Source of the DNA: Membranipora membranacea | Taxonomy: Eukaryota > Bryozoa > Gymnolaemata > Cheilostomatida > Membraniporidae | Direction of reading: 5' to 3' | Length of the DNA stretch: 64,000 nucleotides | NCBI GenBank assembly: GCA_914767715.1 | Contig: OU612066.1 | Span: forward strand, 15,443,001 to 15,507,000 | Shown: positions 25,401 to 38,000 of the stretch, in pieces | How the letters are laid out: each line of letters begins with the position of its first letter | Position numbering within the stretch: the stretch's first letter is position 1 | Translations under genes and position numbers: made by a program | The notes under the pieces: model-generated | What the model was told of the DNA's origin: nothing | What the model saw: only the letters and a program-made list of their open reading frames with translations | Database searches by the model: none

Positions 25401-26499
25401 GTGTTGATTGTCAATAATTGAATGCCATTAGAACCCTGCTACAACTACATTTACTTCAGCAGCCTTATCCATAATATATCAAGTATAAAATCATTGCTAG
25501 GCGTAGCAAGGTATATAGTAGCCTGTCATAACAAGCTTTGCTGCTTGTCAAGACAGGCTGGTTATATAGATGTGTTCGGCAAGAAAGTAAAGTTTTCTAC
25601 ATCCACTCACCGATAATAATATACTGTAAAGAGGCCAATCACTTTTGTTTTGAACGCACTTCGGTATAGCTCATATAATTTCGATAATGTGCTTGTCTGC
25701 ATGCTAAGATCTTGGATAACCTCACAGATAATACATCAATAATAAAGTCTGGATTTGTCGTAGCCAAAACCATGCGCATTATTCCTCAGTGTATATAATG
25801 GCAATATTACCTGTGAAATTTTATGTGATTGTAGAGTCATTGCATTGTACAAGGGGCTTGTACCAAAAACAATGAGACTTGGACCAGGTAGGTTATCCAT
25901 GTATTGTTTCTTATAGTTTGAGTGATTAGATTTTCACTGACTTATTTACTGGATCATTTTAAATTTGGGTTTGAGGCCTTGTCTGTATTATTGGTGATGT
26001 TGGATATTGCTCCTGTGGTGTTATCTACTCATGTATCACTAATTATTGTACCTTTATAAATGAACCCATGTGCTTGTGTTTTGGTTTTGTTTGGCTGATG
26101 GGTTTTGGTTTGTTATTGTGTGGAGTTATCTGCCGACGCGCCGACCCACCCAACCTTAGTAGATAACTCCAAGTTGTTGGACTGGATCCCAGTCTAGCTA
26201 TTGCTGGGTAGTTGTTCATTCGGACTCACTAACCTGCTTGCTCTCGTTGTACTTTCTTTTATATTTCATCACTGTTAACAATTAATAGGTGCTAGTCTCC
26301 AACAAAAGTCAGCTGAATTCAAAGAAGTGTAAACCTAGAGATTTTTAGCTGGAGCTACCTGTCCCCACCTTAGCTATGAGTTATCTGGGGAGAATCACCT
26401 TTCTTTCCTTATTATTTTCTCTTCTGTTTATTTACAGCTGGTGCTATAATGTTTGTTGTGTATGAGCATGTGTTAGATTGGTTGAAAGAGACATGTTAG
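22425..26499 (+). CDS. SLC25A21: Mitochondrial 2-oxodicarboxylate carrier, copy b
   Basis: A second oxodicarboxylate carrier with the same predicted role as copy a. Exons: 22425-22500, 22708-22837, 23303-23432, 23755-23862, 24288-24452, 25060-25238, 25835-25887, 26438-26499. Joined, they encode 300 residues. The signature motifs are HPLDVVKTRLQ, NPFEVVKITQQ and APTDVAKSRIQ. Each of the eight coding exons has exactly the length of its counterpart in copy a (76, 130, 130, 108, 165, 179, 53 and 62 bp), and all intron phases agree. By hand count 210 of 300 residues are identical. Differences cluster at the exon 5 C-terminus (FYYNVTDYLTYTG against FYHNVKALMSTEG) and in the last exon. Introns are compact, 207-607 bp. 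An AATAAA follows at 27003. Confidence 0.95.
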
Positions 26500-27817
26500 C
26501 AGTGCTTCATATCTCAGCAACGAAGGGTGCAGGCTAACAAGAATGCCAAGTTCGATTCAGGAAGTTGAAATACAGCTGAAAAGTCAAAATGGAGTACAGT
26601 CCATAAGGCTCAGACTATGAATGGAGGAAGGTTATTGGTGACCAGTTATTGAGCATAAAACTGACTCAATGTTTAGTTGCTATTCGCTCCAAAAGGAACG
26701 ATGAGAACTCAGCAAGGCTGGCTCTGTTACTTCATGTATCATTTGATCGGGTCATGTACGCTAAAGTACAGATGATCCTTGGTGATATTTCACTCATTGC
26801 GTATAGGATCTAATTTTGGAGTTTTTTTAGGTATATACGATGAGTTATATCACCAATTTTACAGACTAGGCAAATTCTAACCTATGTTGGCTGTAAACAC
26901 AGTCCTTTCTTATAAGTGGATACATTTTTATATGATACTTATATATCATTATTGTGATATGTGCCAAATATATTTATCTCTCTTTCCCATCTTTTTGATC
27001 TAAATAAAAATTTGCCAGGATATTGAAAATTAGCAAAGAAAACTGTGTCTTAAAAGTATAGCAGCCGGACCACAGCTGTATTGAGCAGGGTGTGGTTATG
27101 TATTATACTGAACCTCTAAGAATATGTAGCTGATGTTTGATAGTTAGTGATAAACTGACTATTTAGATATAGTATAAATTTGTTTTGGAAACAGATTGAT
27201 AGTGATATGTATGGGGCGATACAAGAATAATACATCTTGAGACCTATGAAATACTCAAAAATAATTTCATAACTGATCATGATGTACCAAGAATCATAAC
27301 TTCGCATTAGCATACCTCGCTTTTATTTACATTCGGACCAAATATTGCGCACAACGCAAATTTGTTAAAGGTAAAATGATCTAGGCTGTGACTAGTTGAG
27401 CATCGACAGAAATACTGTCATAATTATCTAACCAATGAAGATGATGACATATGAATATCAATGAGAGATAAGTATTACAAAAATCTTTGTCATCGCTACA
27501 ACTGACAATATCAATGTACACTGGTAGTAAACACAATGCTTGCTATCATATTCACACATAGATGTGACAGGGCAAAAAAACTCCAAATCCAAGTATAAAA
27601 ATAAATATTCCATGAGGCAACAACAAACTAACTTATGTACAACTACAGAAAACTATCAAAAAACTTCTCATGTAGGTCCCTACTTTACAATTTGTGATAC
27701 AATACTCAAGGGAAACTGGAACAGGGAAAGTAACGGCACAACATTGCACAGGTTGAGCATAAAGTACAAGGTTTACAAATTGAAGTACAAAAATGCAAAT
27801 CTAGTTCTTGATTCTGC
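26500..27817. other. Tail-to-tail intergenic region
   Basis: This region between the stops of SLC25A21b (plus) and the caspase gene (minus) probably holds both 3'UTRs. Poly(A) candidates are AATAAA at 27003 (plus) and 27322-27327 (minus). I see no gene. Confidence 0.6.
27003..27008 (+). terminator. Candidate poly(A) signal of SLC25A21b
   Basis: AATAAA about 500 bp after the stop codon, in an AT-rich 3' region. Assigned by motif and position. Confidence 0.5.
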
Positions 27818-30469
27818 TCAGTTTCCGACCTCTATTTTTAGCCGAGGGGTCTTCCTATCTACAGTATAACAATGATTTGTATACTGTGTGAACCAAGACT
27901 TTTCTCGCAGTAATGCAGACACATTAATAAACATGTTTAATGTGTCTACAGTTTTGTCAGCATCAGTCTTGTCGGTGTCAGTTTTGTGGACATCAGTTTT
28001 GTGGGCATCAGATTGGCCGGCATCAGTTTTGTGGACATCAGTTCTGTCGATTTCAGCTTGGTTGGCATCAGTTTTGTCGGTATCTGTTTGTTCAGAATAA
28101 GATTTGTCGGTACGAGTTTGGTCAGCATCGGTTTTGTGGGAATCAGTGGACAGGAAGTTGGGATTATCATCTTTGTGATCTGCTATGATGCCACTGACAT
28201 ACTGACTCATTACTTTGAAAAACAGCGAGTCCCTAGGTGATCTACAAGCAAAATGAACTTTTACTGGCACTGGATGCTATAAGCTGAAGTTTCATGATGA
28301 CTATGTTATTTTTCAGGAAAGTCAAAGTGCAGATTTGCAAGCATATTGAGGCATCTCAACAAAGTTGTGAGCTAAGTTATTATACGAGTCATAAGAATAC
28401 AATATTTAAAAATTACAATATGTAACAGAAATTGGGTGGAAGGCTCATAGCAAAAGATAGTACCCACTGAGGGCATCTAAATTCCTAAAGGGGTGCTTTA
28501 TAGCTGTGGGGTGCCTTATAACTGGAGCATTTTTCTTTTCGGAGGGAGGCGCTTTATAAGTGAGGTATTACGGTATCTCTTGGGGCAACTCTTTACAGAG
28601 GGAGAAAACTGGTTCAGGTGATATCAGACCCAGAAGCCATCTAACTATTTAATGACAAAACTATACATACTTGCTGTCAGGCAAAGTTGAGTACATCAGA
28701 TAGCAGTTTAACGGAATTCTGACATCAGGAAACGGATGCTCTTTCCATTCTTGTTCTCTTTCAGATTCATCTAGCTCCATCATATTCCACGTTATTCCAG
28801 AAGACTCCAGCAGTTCTGGCAGCTCTTTGACCTCTTGGCTGTGTTTTGTTCGATTAGCTTTACCGAGACTACCACGGCAGAAGCTCAGGAACACCAGCTA
28901 AACAACATAACAATATGAGCGTGACAAAATGTCTGAGCAAAATTATTTTGCTTTCCATGTGTTTTATTTTGTCCCAATCTCTTAGTTTTGGAATTCTCCC
29001 GGGGCTTGTACTTGGCATTTTACATTGTTCCTCACTGGCATCACACCTCAACCCCCCCCCCCCCCCCCACCATCCTCCCACCTCTGCATAATGACGACCA
29101 TTGTTTGTGTACTTACCTTGGGAACATCCACTGCTTTTGCACAGAAAGCATCTATAATATCTTGAACACTGATAGATTCACTATTGATATCGCTTATATT
29201 GCCATCTAGGTCACCATGACCCATGATGACCAGACATTGAAGATCAGCAGGCTTAGCAGAAAACTCAGCTATGATCTCCATTAGACGCTCTCCTCTGACA
29301 TCATACTTCTCTTCAACCTGTAATATGCAGCACATGTGTGATTGGATTGGTTAACATCTAGCCAGAATGTACCTAACCTTTTTTCTGCCTGACATAATTC
29401 ACGTCTGCCTATTGTTCTTTTAAATATAGTTGTAAATATATTTTTTCTATTTTTTATTCCATGATCTCTATTGATGTTATTTTTTTTATCTTTAACTTTT
29501 AAATTATCTCAAACAACTTGTGTTATTTTATCCCTTGTTTTTTTTTCTGGTTAGGACTACATGTGCCCTGCACATAACCCTTTTGCCAGAATATATCTGT
29601 ATTCTACATTATTAAATTATGAAAAATTTATCATATTATACGAAATCCGGTTAATGTCAAATCGGTTGCTACAACACAAATCTACCCATAGAGCATACCT
29701 CAAATTTCAGATCGTCTTTCAGTAGCTTAACAGCATCGTCCTGTTGAGTCTGCCAGCCCTCTCTTCTATCCTTCTTCATCTTTGTCGTTCCATTGGATCG
29801 TGTAACTGGTTTATATACACAAGTATAGCACACAATCAGAGCTCTTCTGTAAGTATCCTTCTTGATCACATGTTGATTCTGTTCTGATCTTGTTTGTGAG
29901 AGTTGATAGCTATCTTCCTTAATGGAGATATGTCTGGCATATGTCGAGTCAATACTCACCCTGTCTACATAAGGTAGTCTATTCAGCATGTCTATTGTGT
30001 AGGCTACATCAGCCATATATGGACTGATTAAGATGGCATTAATGAAATCAACTTCCTCTGAAGTGCTAAAAAAGTCAGGGAGAATTTGTTCATATAATGC
30101 GCAAAACTATAACAAAAGTACCTAATTAGACCCAATAACATCAATGTTGAATATTGCTACGAGCATAGGTAGCTGTTATATATGATAGCAATCACAATCA
30201 CACAAAGTGATGTTTGCAATGATAATGACCAGACATTTTTTTTTTATATAAAAAATGTTGAAGTTTGTAATGATGATGATTTGGTACAAGACAGGTAGAA
30301 TATGTGGTGCCATGTTTAATAAAAGAAAATATTTTAGAACCAAAAGTACTAGTTCTAGAACTCACTGCTCAGGTGCTGTGTCAGTATAAGTTAAAATGAT
30401 GAAGTCAGGTCCTGGAGGAGTAAGATTGAACCTCTGTTCCCTGCTCCCAGCAACACGGCGTATCACCAT
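27818..30469 (-). CDS. Caspase-like cysteine protease with pentapeptide array
   Basis: Clan CD caspase-fold protein. Exons: 30469-30366, 30065-29699, 29317-29117, 28897-28671, 28241-27818; 440 residues when joined, all phases consistent. The large-subunit region has RREGWQTQQDDAV (about 135-147), the strand LVIMGHG with catalytic His191, and LVFLSFCRG with catalytic Cys231. An acidic linker leads to IPLNCYLMYSTLP, the start of the small subunit, then SPRDSLFFKVMSQYV. After residue 334 comes an array of twelve five-residue units (HKTDA type). The ordinary fold then seems to resume at MFINVSALLREKSW and ends RLKIEVGN. I see no CARD or DED. The chosen start is an ATG directly at a 3' splice site, so exons further upstream are possible. 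The usual QACxG glutamine is Ser, and SHG is GHG. Confidence 0.85.
27951..28138 (-). repeat. Coding 15-bp minisatellite in the caspase gene
   Basis: About 12.5 units of 15 bp, seen on the plus strand as variants of GCATCAGTTTTGTCG. On the minus strand each encodes a unit like HKTDA, DKTDT or NQAEI. The period is a multiple of three, so changes in copy number would keep the frame. Several other frames also stay open through the array, a by-product of the repeat and not separate genes. Confidence 0.9.
29052..29068. repeat. Poly(C) tract, 17 bp
   Basis: An uninterrupted C run in the intron between caspase exons 3 and 4. The length may be unstable or misread in the assembly. Confidence 0.9.
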
Positions 30470-32025
30470 CTGTAATTAATTATAATATATATACCAATTG
30501 GCATTGCAGAGAGCAATATTGCACACTTCAAATGGTATTCAAAGTCCAAACTATCCTCCCAACTATCTAGCATAGATAGTTATCCCATAATTGCCGATCC
30601 TTGCGCGAATATTTTGAATCAATAGCCAGTCTCCAGTCCCAAAAACTAGTATCGAAATACCAGTCTCAAAAGCCAGACCAGTCTCATTTTTTACTAATAG
30701 GTGGGCCCACAATTTTCCCAGTGAGTTATCAAAGTAGAGAGTCATCGTACTCGGTTTAGAGTGGCTAGGAGCATGGTTTCATTGGTGGGTATCACAGCCT
30801 TAAAGCAACCCCCTTAATATCTTCTACAGTGCCTGATCATTTTTCGAAGTAGTTTTTTTCTTTTCTGTTCAGTGGTTCTATAAGAGGGTATTGGGTAGCT
30901 TTATTCCACATAGATGTTCCACATAGGTGGGAATTCAATTATACTATGGGAGCATTAAAAGCCAAATTCATACCATGACTTTACTGAACAGCCCCGCTTT
31001 TACTGTCTTTCCATTTAGAAAATTCATTCACACAAAAGATTCATAGTTTCCTTTATATGGGAACGAAACCTCTGGCAGGTTTTGTTTAAAAATGTTCCCT
31101 GTATACTTTCAAGCTAGGCCAAACTAATTTGCTTGGTATGAGTACTATCAGACGGTTTTTAGTGTGACGACCCAGTGTCAGTTTCATTAATTGGAACAGG
31201 GAACAAATTAGACAAATTCACACAAATTCACACGAAAGATACACATATACATATCAGAGATACACATTTTCATAGTGTCAGCCTCTTGAGTGCGCATCCC
31301 TGCAATACCAAACCTTTGCAATGAGCAGGAGAAATGTGCCAAACATTGGAATTAGTTTAATGTCTAAAGGCGGGTGGGTGGGATGGACAACACATGTCTC
31401 ACACAAGCATTTCATTTTCTTCAATCTAACCCTTTGCTGACCATATACCTTATAACATTATAACACCGCTGCTCTCACCTAAAGCCTACGTTGCTCAGAG
31501 TCTCGATATCTGACAATCATATTTGACAATAGAACATTATTCAGTTGCCATAACCTAAACACTTCCAGAAACATTCAAAAAATATTTCTACACAGTAACA
31601 GTACCGATCACTACAATCGACACAATACTATATATCTCGATAGAGGAGCCCCTACACTCCGAGTGAGATTAGAAAGGAATGGAATGGATGGCTCCCTGGT
31701 GCAAGCAGGGATGGTGGTGCAAGCCTATATTAGAAGTTGTGTCCACTTAATTTAAATTAAGTTTTACACACTATGTTGTAATCGCTACAAAGCATAACCA
31801 TAAACTTAAAGTAGGCCGGATGGTTACAGAATCCTCCCCAACTTTGATTTTGTTGTTATTGGATTTCAAGCCCCATTTTCAGAGAGGAAAAAACCAGCAA
31901 AAAAAAGGAGAGCATGCACCAAAGTGCAGAGGATACAGAGCATCACATTCAGCTGCTATTTTCTTATTGATGCCTAAACGAGCTATCTTTACTGATTGAA
32001 CCCGTGTTCAAGAAAGTTATCAAAT
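30470..32025. other. Head-to-head region between caspase and PTCD3 genes
   Basis: This interval separates the first recognised caspase exon (minus) from the PTCD3 start codon (plus). It contains a partial family P element at 31.1 kb. The acceptor site directly at 30470 implies at least one further upstream caspase exon, coding or not, here. I could not find it by similarity. Confidence 0.5.
31137..31290. mobile_element. Degenerate family P element, copy 3
   Basis: GGTATGAGTACTATCAGA, TAGTGTGACGACC and TATCAGAGATACACATTTTCATAGTGT match, in order and orientation, blocks of the copy at 39.2 kb. The rest has drifted. Ends are approximate. Confidence 0.5.
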
Positions 32026-35000
32026 ATGTTATCCAGTTCAAGAAAAGTTTTTACTTGCTCATATTTTCAACAACAGTTCTCTCCAAATAATCTAAGGTTA
32101 GTTTGTTGTTGTGCACCACCACAGTTCAGTGGTAGGATGGAACCCACTGTCTGTTGGTTGCTGGATCATTACTATCTTAACTATGTAAAAAGAAAACACT
32201 TCCAACCCATTGTTAAATTGTTTCACTGTGTGTACATATTAATAATAAGTAGACTATGTATACATGTATAGTATTGTAATTGTATGTGTAGTAGTTAGAT
32301 GTGTTTTTTTGTGGCACTGGGCAGTCTTTGGTTTATATCCATCAGCATGAGTGTTGTCGACTACCTTTCAAAACCAGATGGAAAGCTTGATATATGCGGG
32401 ATATATGATTGTTTGTTTCAGAATCTCAAAGCTACAGAGATGTTTATGCTCAACAAATCCAGATGATGACAATACCTCAAGAAAGGACAAATCTAAGATA
32501 GTCATCCCAAAGAGGATACCACGGTTTGTAGCTCTCTAGCTAGATTGTTCAATACAAACAAGGTGAAATTTTCACTTTCAGGCACTATTTGAACTGCGGC
32601 CACAGAATTGCATCCATCAAATGTCGTTAAATAATTAAAACCTCTGTTGCCCTGTCAGCTGCAATGAGCGAACGGTGCCAGTGCTAGTATCCATTAGAGG
32701 TCTAATGATTAAGGATATAAGCAGTGAGGGACCTGACTATGCGTTTCACCCTGTGTCTGATGAAATGTAGCCCCATTTCACAGTGTGGTATTTTATAAGC
32801 GATTTTGTATCACACAGGGTCAGTTGGCCAATGCAGTGATTCGTCTCCGCCATAAAAATTAGGTATACTCACCATGCAAGCCACTCCTAGCTCGTTGGAC
32901 TTGTCATTTTATATGTTAAATTTATGTTTTAAATATTATATATTATTCTTACGTTTTAGGGGACCCACAACTATTCTGGAAGCCTTAGCAGATACTGTTG
33001 ATAGAGTAAGTAGTGTTCTGATATTAATTCCTACATACCAAAATGAGACATCACCATTGCTAGGTTGCATCTATGTTCTTCAACCATTGAATTCATATTT
33101 TTCATTGGCATTGATCAATACAGACCCCTTTATACCACGAGAGTGATATTCCTTCTAGCCTACTTGCTCCGTATTACCTTACTAGATGACTTGTTTTTTC
33201 TTCTACTACAATGTATTCTTTTTCATAACAGGATCCCACTGCCTATGCTCCTCATGTTATAGATGATCCAAGCTTCCTGCCTAACTATCAATCTTACTCT
33301 GTAAGTTCCCCATTAAAAAATCCAATTAAAATCGTTATTTCAAAGGGGTGAAAATTAATCTCATCTTACCATTCTTGATTTTGTGAAACCATTGATAAGC
33401 ACTCTGTTATGTTGGAGCTCTGAGAGACATTTTTTTCGAAAGGTATTGGGAAATGTTTCATGTTTGTATGATACCTGATATTTTGTGTATCCAATATTAC
33501 TCTTGCCTAGTATACCTGACAAACCAGCATGTTTTAGACTCCATTCCGTACCTCAAAATTTGATTATAGGTTCAATAGCCATTTGATTTATCACTTCTTT
33601 CTTGTTAGCTCTAATTTTTTGGAGCTCCAACCATAAACTGATTCTTTTCATGTGTATATGTTTTTATGAGACATTTATTTTCGTATCTAGGTAAATAGAG
33701 GGCTCGCAGCACAGGCTGGGAAGAATATTGCTAAGGAATTCATAAACAAATATTCCCAGCTATTTCAGTTTGACCAGTCTCAACCCAAAATCAAGGTACT
33801 GTCATCAATTAAACTGGAATTCTTATCGACCGTATTGTTTTGTTCTTTTGAGACAAACTTGAACGTTTTTTCAATGATTTGAAACATGGTCCCTGTCCAT
33901 GACTTTGCCAGTTCTTGATGAGCTCAATTCGCATAGTTGCTGCAAGGATGAATTGTCAGTAGGTGATAATATTACCCAGCAGTGATTGATTTCTTGCTCA
34001 GCGATAGATGTAATGAGTCCGCCTTTTGTATTGCTATAAATAATTCCAATCATAAAAGTTCACCTTATTAAGTAGCCTATTTGTGTGTCACCTATTTGAC
34101 CTTGACCCCATTTGACCTAGTTGACCCATTTGTCTCCTTTTTACCTTTACATCAAGGGCAGGCAACTACTTGTGGTCACCTAAGCACTAATGCAGATATT
34201 ATTTTTAAAGTGCACATACTACTTATTGTCCTGTGTTTCAGAGCTTCACCCCAGGGATGTACTCAACTACGGGAGAGGAATCTATGAATGAGGAAGGACT
34301 ACTAGAAAGAATTCATTCTGGTGCTACACAACAAGCCTTTGAGATATATCAGAAACTAGTGACAGATGGTTTGTGAAATTGCGATTACAAAAAAAAATCA
34401 GAAAAAAATTCTATATGCATAGTATTGAGTACCCCGATGTGAATCCTTTCATGTCTTACCCCTTGTGGATAAAAACTCCGATCGGCAAAACCAGTTGCAT
34501 ACCCTGAGAGGTTACATATTCACATGATCAAAGAATTCCCATTTTGCACATGATTGAATAGCTATATGAAGGGCTAGCAAACATTTAAGCACCCTCGTTA
34601 CAGCTAGCTAGCCAAATTTAAGTGCTAGCTAATATTTAGTCAACTAGCTAAACCAAACTGCAGCTATATTTACTCCTGTATATATATTATGTATTTTCTG
34701 TCTATGGTAAAGTCAAATTATGCTTTCAGGTTCAGAAGTCTCCGATGAAACAAAACTCCTGTATCTAGAATTACTTTGTAAATACGAGGGCAAAGACGAG
34801 GATGATTATCACGAAGAGAACGAACGAAAGCGCTTCTTAATAAACCCTCCAGAATATCCCAAAACAGGGTAATTGTGATTGATAATTATTCTTGATGAAG
34901 TTATTCCCTCTTGTTCTGGAATTCCCAGCTTGAATGAACATATAATACTGAGACATATTAGGTAACTTCGCGACCTTGGTATCTATATTAAATAATCATT

Positions 35001-38000
35001 AATTATAATCATTTTCATGGGGAAATCCAACTGAATAGATTTTATGATTAGGTATACGGTTTTTCAATGATATTGACATGAAACATAGAATTATCTCCTC
35101 ATTGGTAGTAGGGAGACAACTTGAATTCAAGTTGGATTCAGTTGGATTTCCCCATAAAAATGATTATAATTAATGATTATTTAATATAGATACCAAGGTC
35201 GCGAAGTTACCTATTATCATCATTTTCGTAAGTTATCCCGTCTTGTATTGGAATTTCCAATTGAATATTGTACTGATTTTAATTATGCTTTTTTTAACAC
35301 TTTTATTGGCAGTCAAATTTGTTCCAATAGCGGAATGCTTTCTGAATATTGCCAAATGTTTGAGTGAATTAATCATATTACCTCCAATGATGATCGTTTT
35401 GTGACATTTTGGTTTTCTGTTTAGCTGACAAGTTTAAAAACACTTTACTTTCCACTGATAGTTTATGTCATATTTTCTTACTTTGTAAACTTTTACAGTG
35501 TGGTCCAGTTGGTATCTCAGCTTTTTGAGGAACTTTGTGTCAAATATCCTCAGGCTTTCATTAGTATGGTGTGTGGGGGCATCAATCACCCGGAGTTCAC
35601 AAAATATGAACTGGTTCAGCGGGCTATGGATAACAACATTCTCTGTGAGTTCGCATTTGCTACGAAATCTAATATCTATTATAGCCTTGTCTCTGAACAC
35701 ATCAATATTAAATCATGCTTGAGAAATGTCGGCAGAAATTTTACCATGATAAAAAGAAACTTGATTTTATTTGGGATGATCCGAGTCAATACAACTAAAT
35801 TATATAACTAATATCCTAGCGGTAGAGTTCCAGATTTATTAACAAAAATATTTAACAATTATTGATTCCATTATTATTAGTGCCCAACAGCACATATTCC
35901 TAGCTGCTGTTTTTGTTTTAGTGCCTGTAGAAGTATATAACAGTGCTCTACATGTATTGATGAGGGAAACTCAAAGCTACGATATAATGGTGGCAGCTAT
36001 GGAGGTAACTATTACACTCGGACATCAATTATATAGAAAATGTAAACTTTTGACATTGTAATGTTACGGCCTTCAATTAGGTATTACTTCGCCTCACTCA
36101 AAAAATAAGTTGATCCTCATTTCGATAGACTGGTATAAATGGGGATGTTTTATCCGTTTGTTGCTAGGCTGTTATGCTATTGTCTCAGTAAGATAGTCAG
36201 AGGAAATATGATGCAACGATCCATGATTATTGTTATTTTATTATCTGTTAATATCTGCAGAAAATATTTGTGTATATGGAAGAGCATGGTATTCATCCAA
36301 ACTTAGGAACATTCAACAATGCTATCCACCAACTGGTGTTCTGCAGTTTTACTTCTGATAAAGTCGAGAAGATTATTTCTATGATAGAGGAAATGCACAG
36401 ATGTGGTATAGGTAAGGAGGCTGACATATAGACTACACTATTGACCGGGGGGGGGGGGGGTCTTTCAAATAGAAACAGCCAAAAATGCAATCGCTCACTC
36501 AGTGAGTGATAGCTGCTAGACTACTCGCTTTCAAATCGATCAGTCAATGATGGAACCATGGAACATTCTGAGTGAGCGATTTGGAAGTGATTTTGTCTAA
36601 TTGAAAGACCAAGTGAGTGATAATTTTGAGCGATGTGATAATGATTACTTGATTTAGTAAAGCATCACATTTTCCAATTGAAAGACCCTCCTGTGTATCT
36701 CTGATCGTTGATCGTGATGGTACTCATGCTAAGTGAAGTAGCTCACTCTCTATCGATACATGCAATAGATCACATGCACATATGTGGTATAGGTAGGGGA
36801 TTATATTATTCTAAATGAGTAAAGCACATGCAGTTGGAAACATTTGAAATTTTGCACAGTATTGAAATATTGTTGTTTATAGCTTGCTAAAATTTACTCA
36901 ACATTAATTTTCCCACCTGATGTAGTAAAATTTTGGCACTTGCTGACATAAAGTCACTCCCTTGCTAACTAAACTCTATATAAAATTACGAACTGCTGCT
37001 CATACTTTAGTTTAAGCGCTCATACTGTGCCTTGATAGCTGGTAGTAGCATTCGAAAATCAACATATTTCCCTGGTCGAATTTACCTGTACCTTGTAGTT
37101 GCTTCCCATCTCACCGTCGACAAAAACTTTGCAGATCACCCGTTCAAAGGGAACTACTCCAAGTTCAGATAAATTGGATCAACTTTTATATATGTCGTAC
37201 CTCACAATGGGAGGAACTCTGTACCGGATGATTCAAATATAAGCTTCATACTTACATTTAAGCTCGAAGAGAGCCGACTGCATCACATCAATTTATTGGG
37301 CCTCATGTTTATCGCACATAATTTGGAGAATGAGGCACATCATAAACACCTTCTTTTATCTTGTTGTGCTATGCTTGTTTTAGAACCCAGCCCTGCCACA
37401 TATTTTGATCTGCTAAGGTCGATATACATTGGTATCGTCAAAGATAACACCAAAGGATTCAGATATCCAGATGTATTAGAATGGGCTGTAAATGAAGTGA
37501 CATCAAAACCTTGTCATGAGATCAGGGATCCCAACGATCGTAAGTGGTTTCGTACTGATATCATTTCATTTTTACATCAACTTAATTTTGGTTTGCCACA
37601 AGTCACCAAATGGTATTATGTTCAGGCATTATGATATATTTTTTTATGAACTTATTGCCTCATAATCTTTATTAGCCACCAAGTGATCAGATTATCTCTC
37701 ATGTCTCGTGATATATTTGAAAAATCCAACTATGAACAGATTTCTCACCTCCTTATCAACTGATGAACTAATAATTGCTATACACATTATACTATATTAC
37801 CATGTATAATGCCTATAATAAGATAGGGGTACTTGGGAGTTGTTATCTGCAGCATTACAACGGGAATTATCCCAGTGAGGTTACCTCTTTATATTACTGT
37901 TCAAATGATCTGTCATCTTTTTTTTCAGCTGAGTTTTTCAGATTCGCCTTTGAAGTGGTAAGTAAAAGCTCTCAGTCGGTTACTTCTTTAAAGGGCAACC

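Noticed and set aside
26121-26171. Small inverted repeat TGGAGTTATCT/AGATAACTCCA in SLC25A21b intron 7
   Set aside because: The stem is only 11 bp and is better treated as background.
27888-28240. Plus-strand open frames through the caspase array, one Cys/His-rich and zinc-finger-like
   Set aside because: They are by-products of the 15-bp repeat, which keeps several frames open. The minus-strand frame fits the caspase exon chain in phase.
29699-29960. Possible intron starting GTGAGT at 29959 (minus) within caspase exon 2
   Set aside because: The frame stays open through it, and the following residues lead smoothly into the caspase large-subunit start (RRALIVCYT). An unspliced exon keeps all phases.
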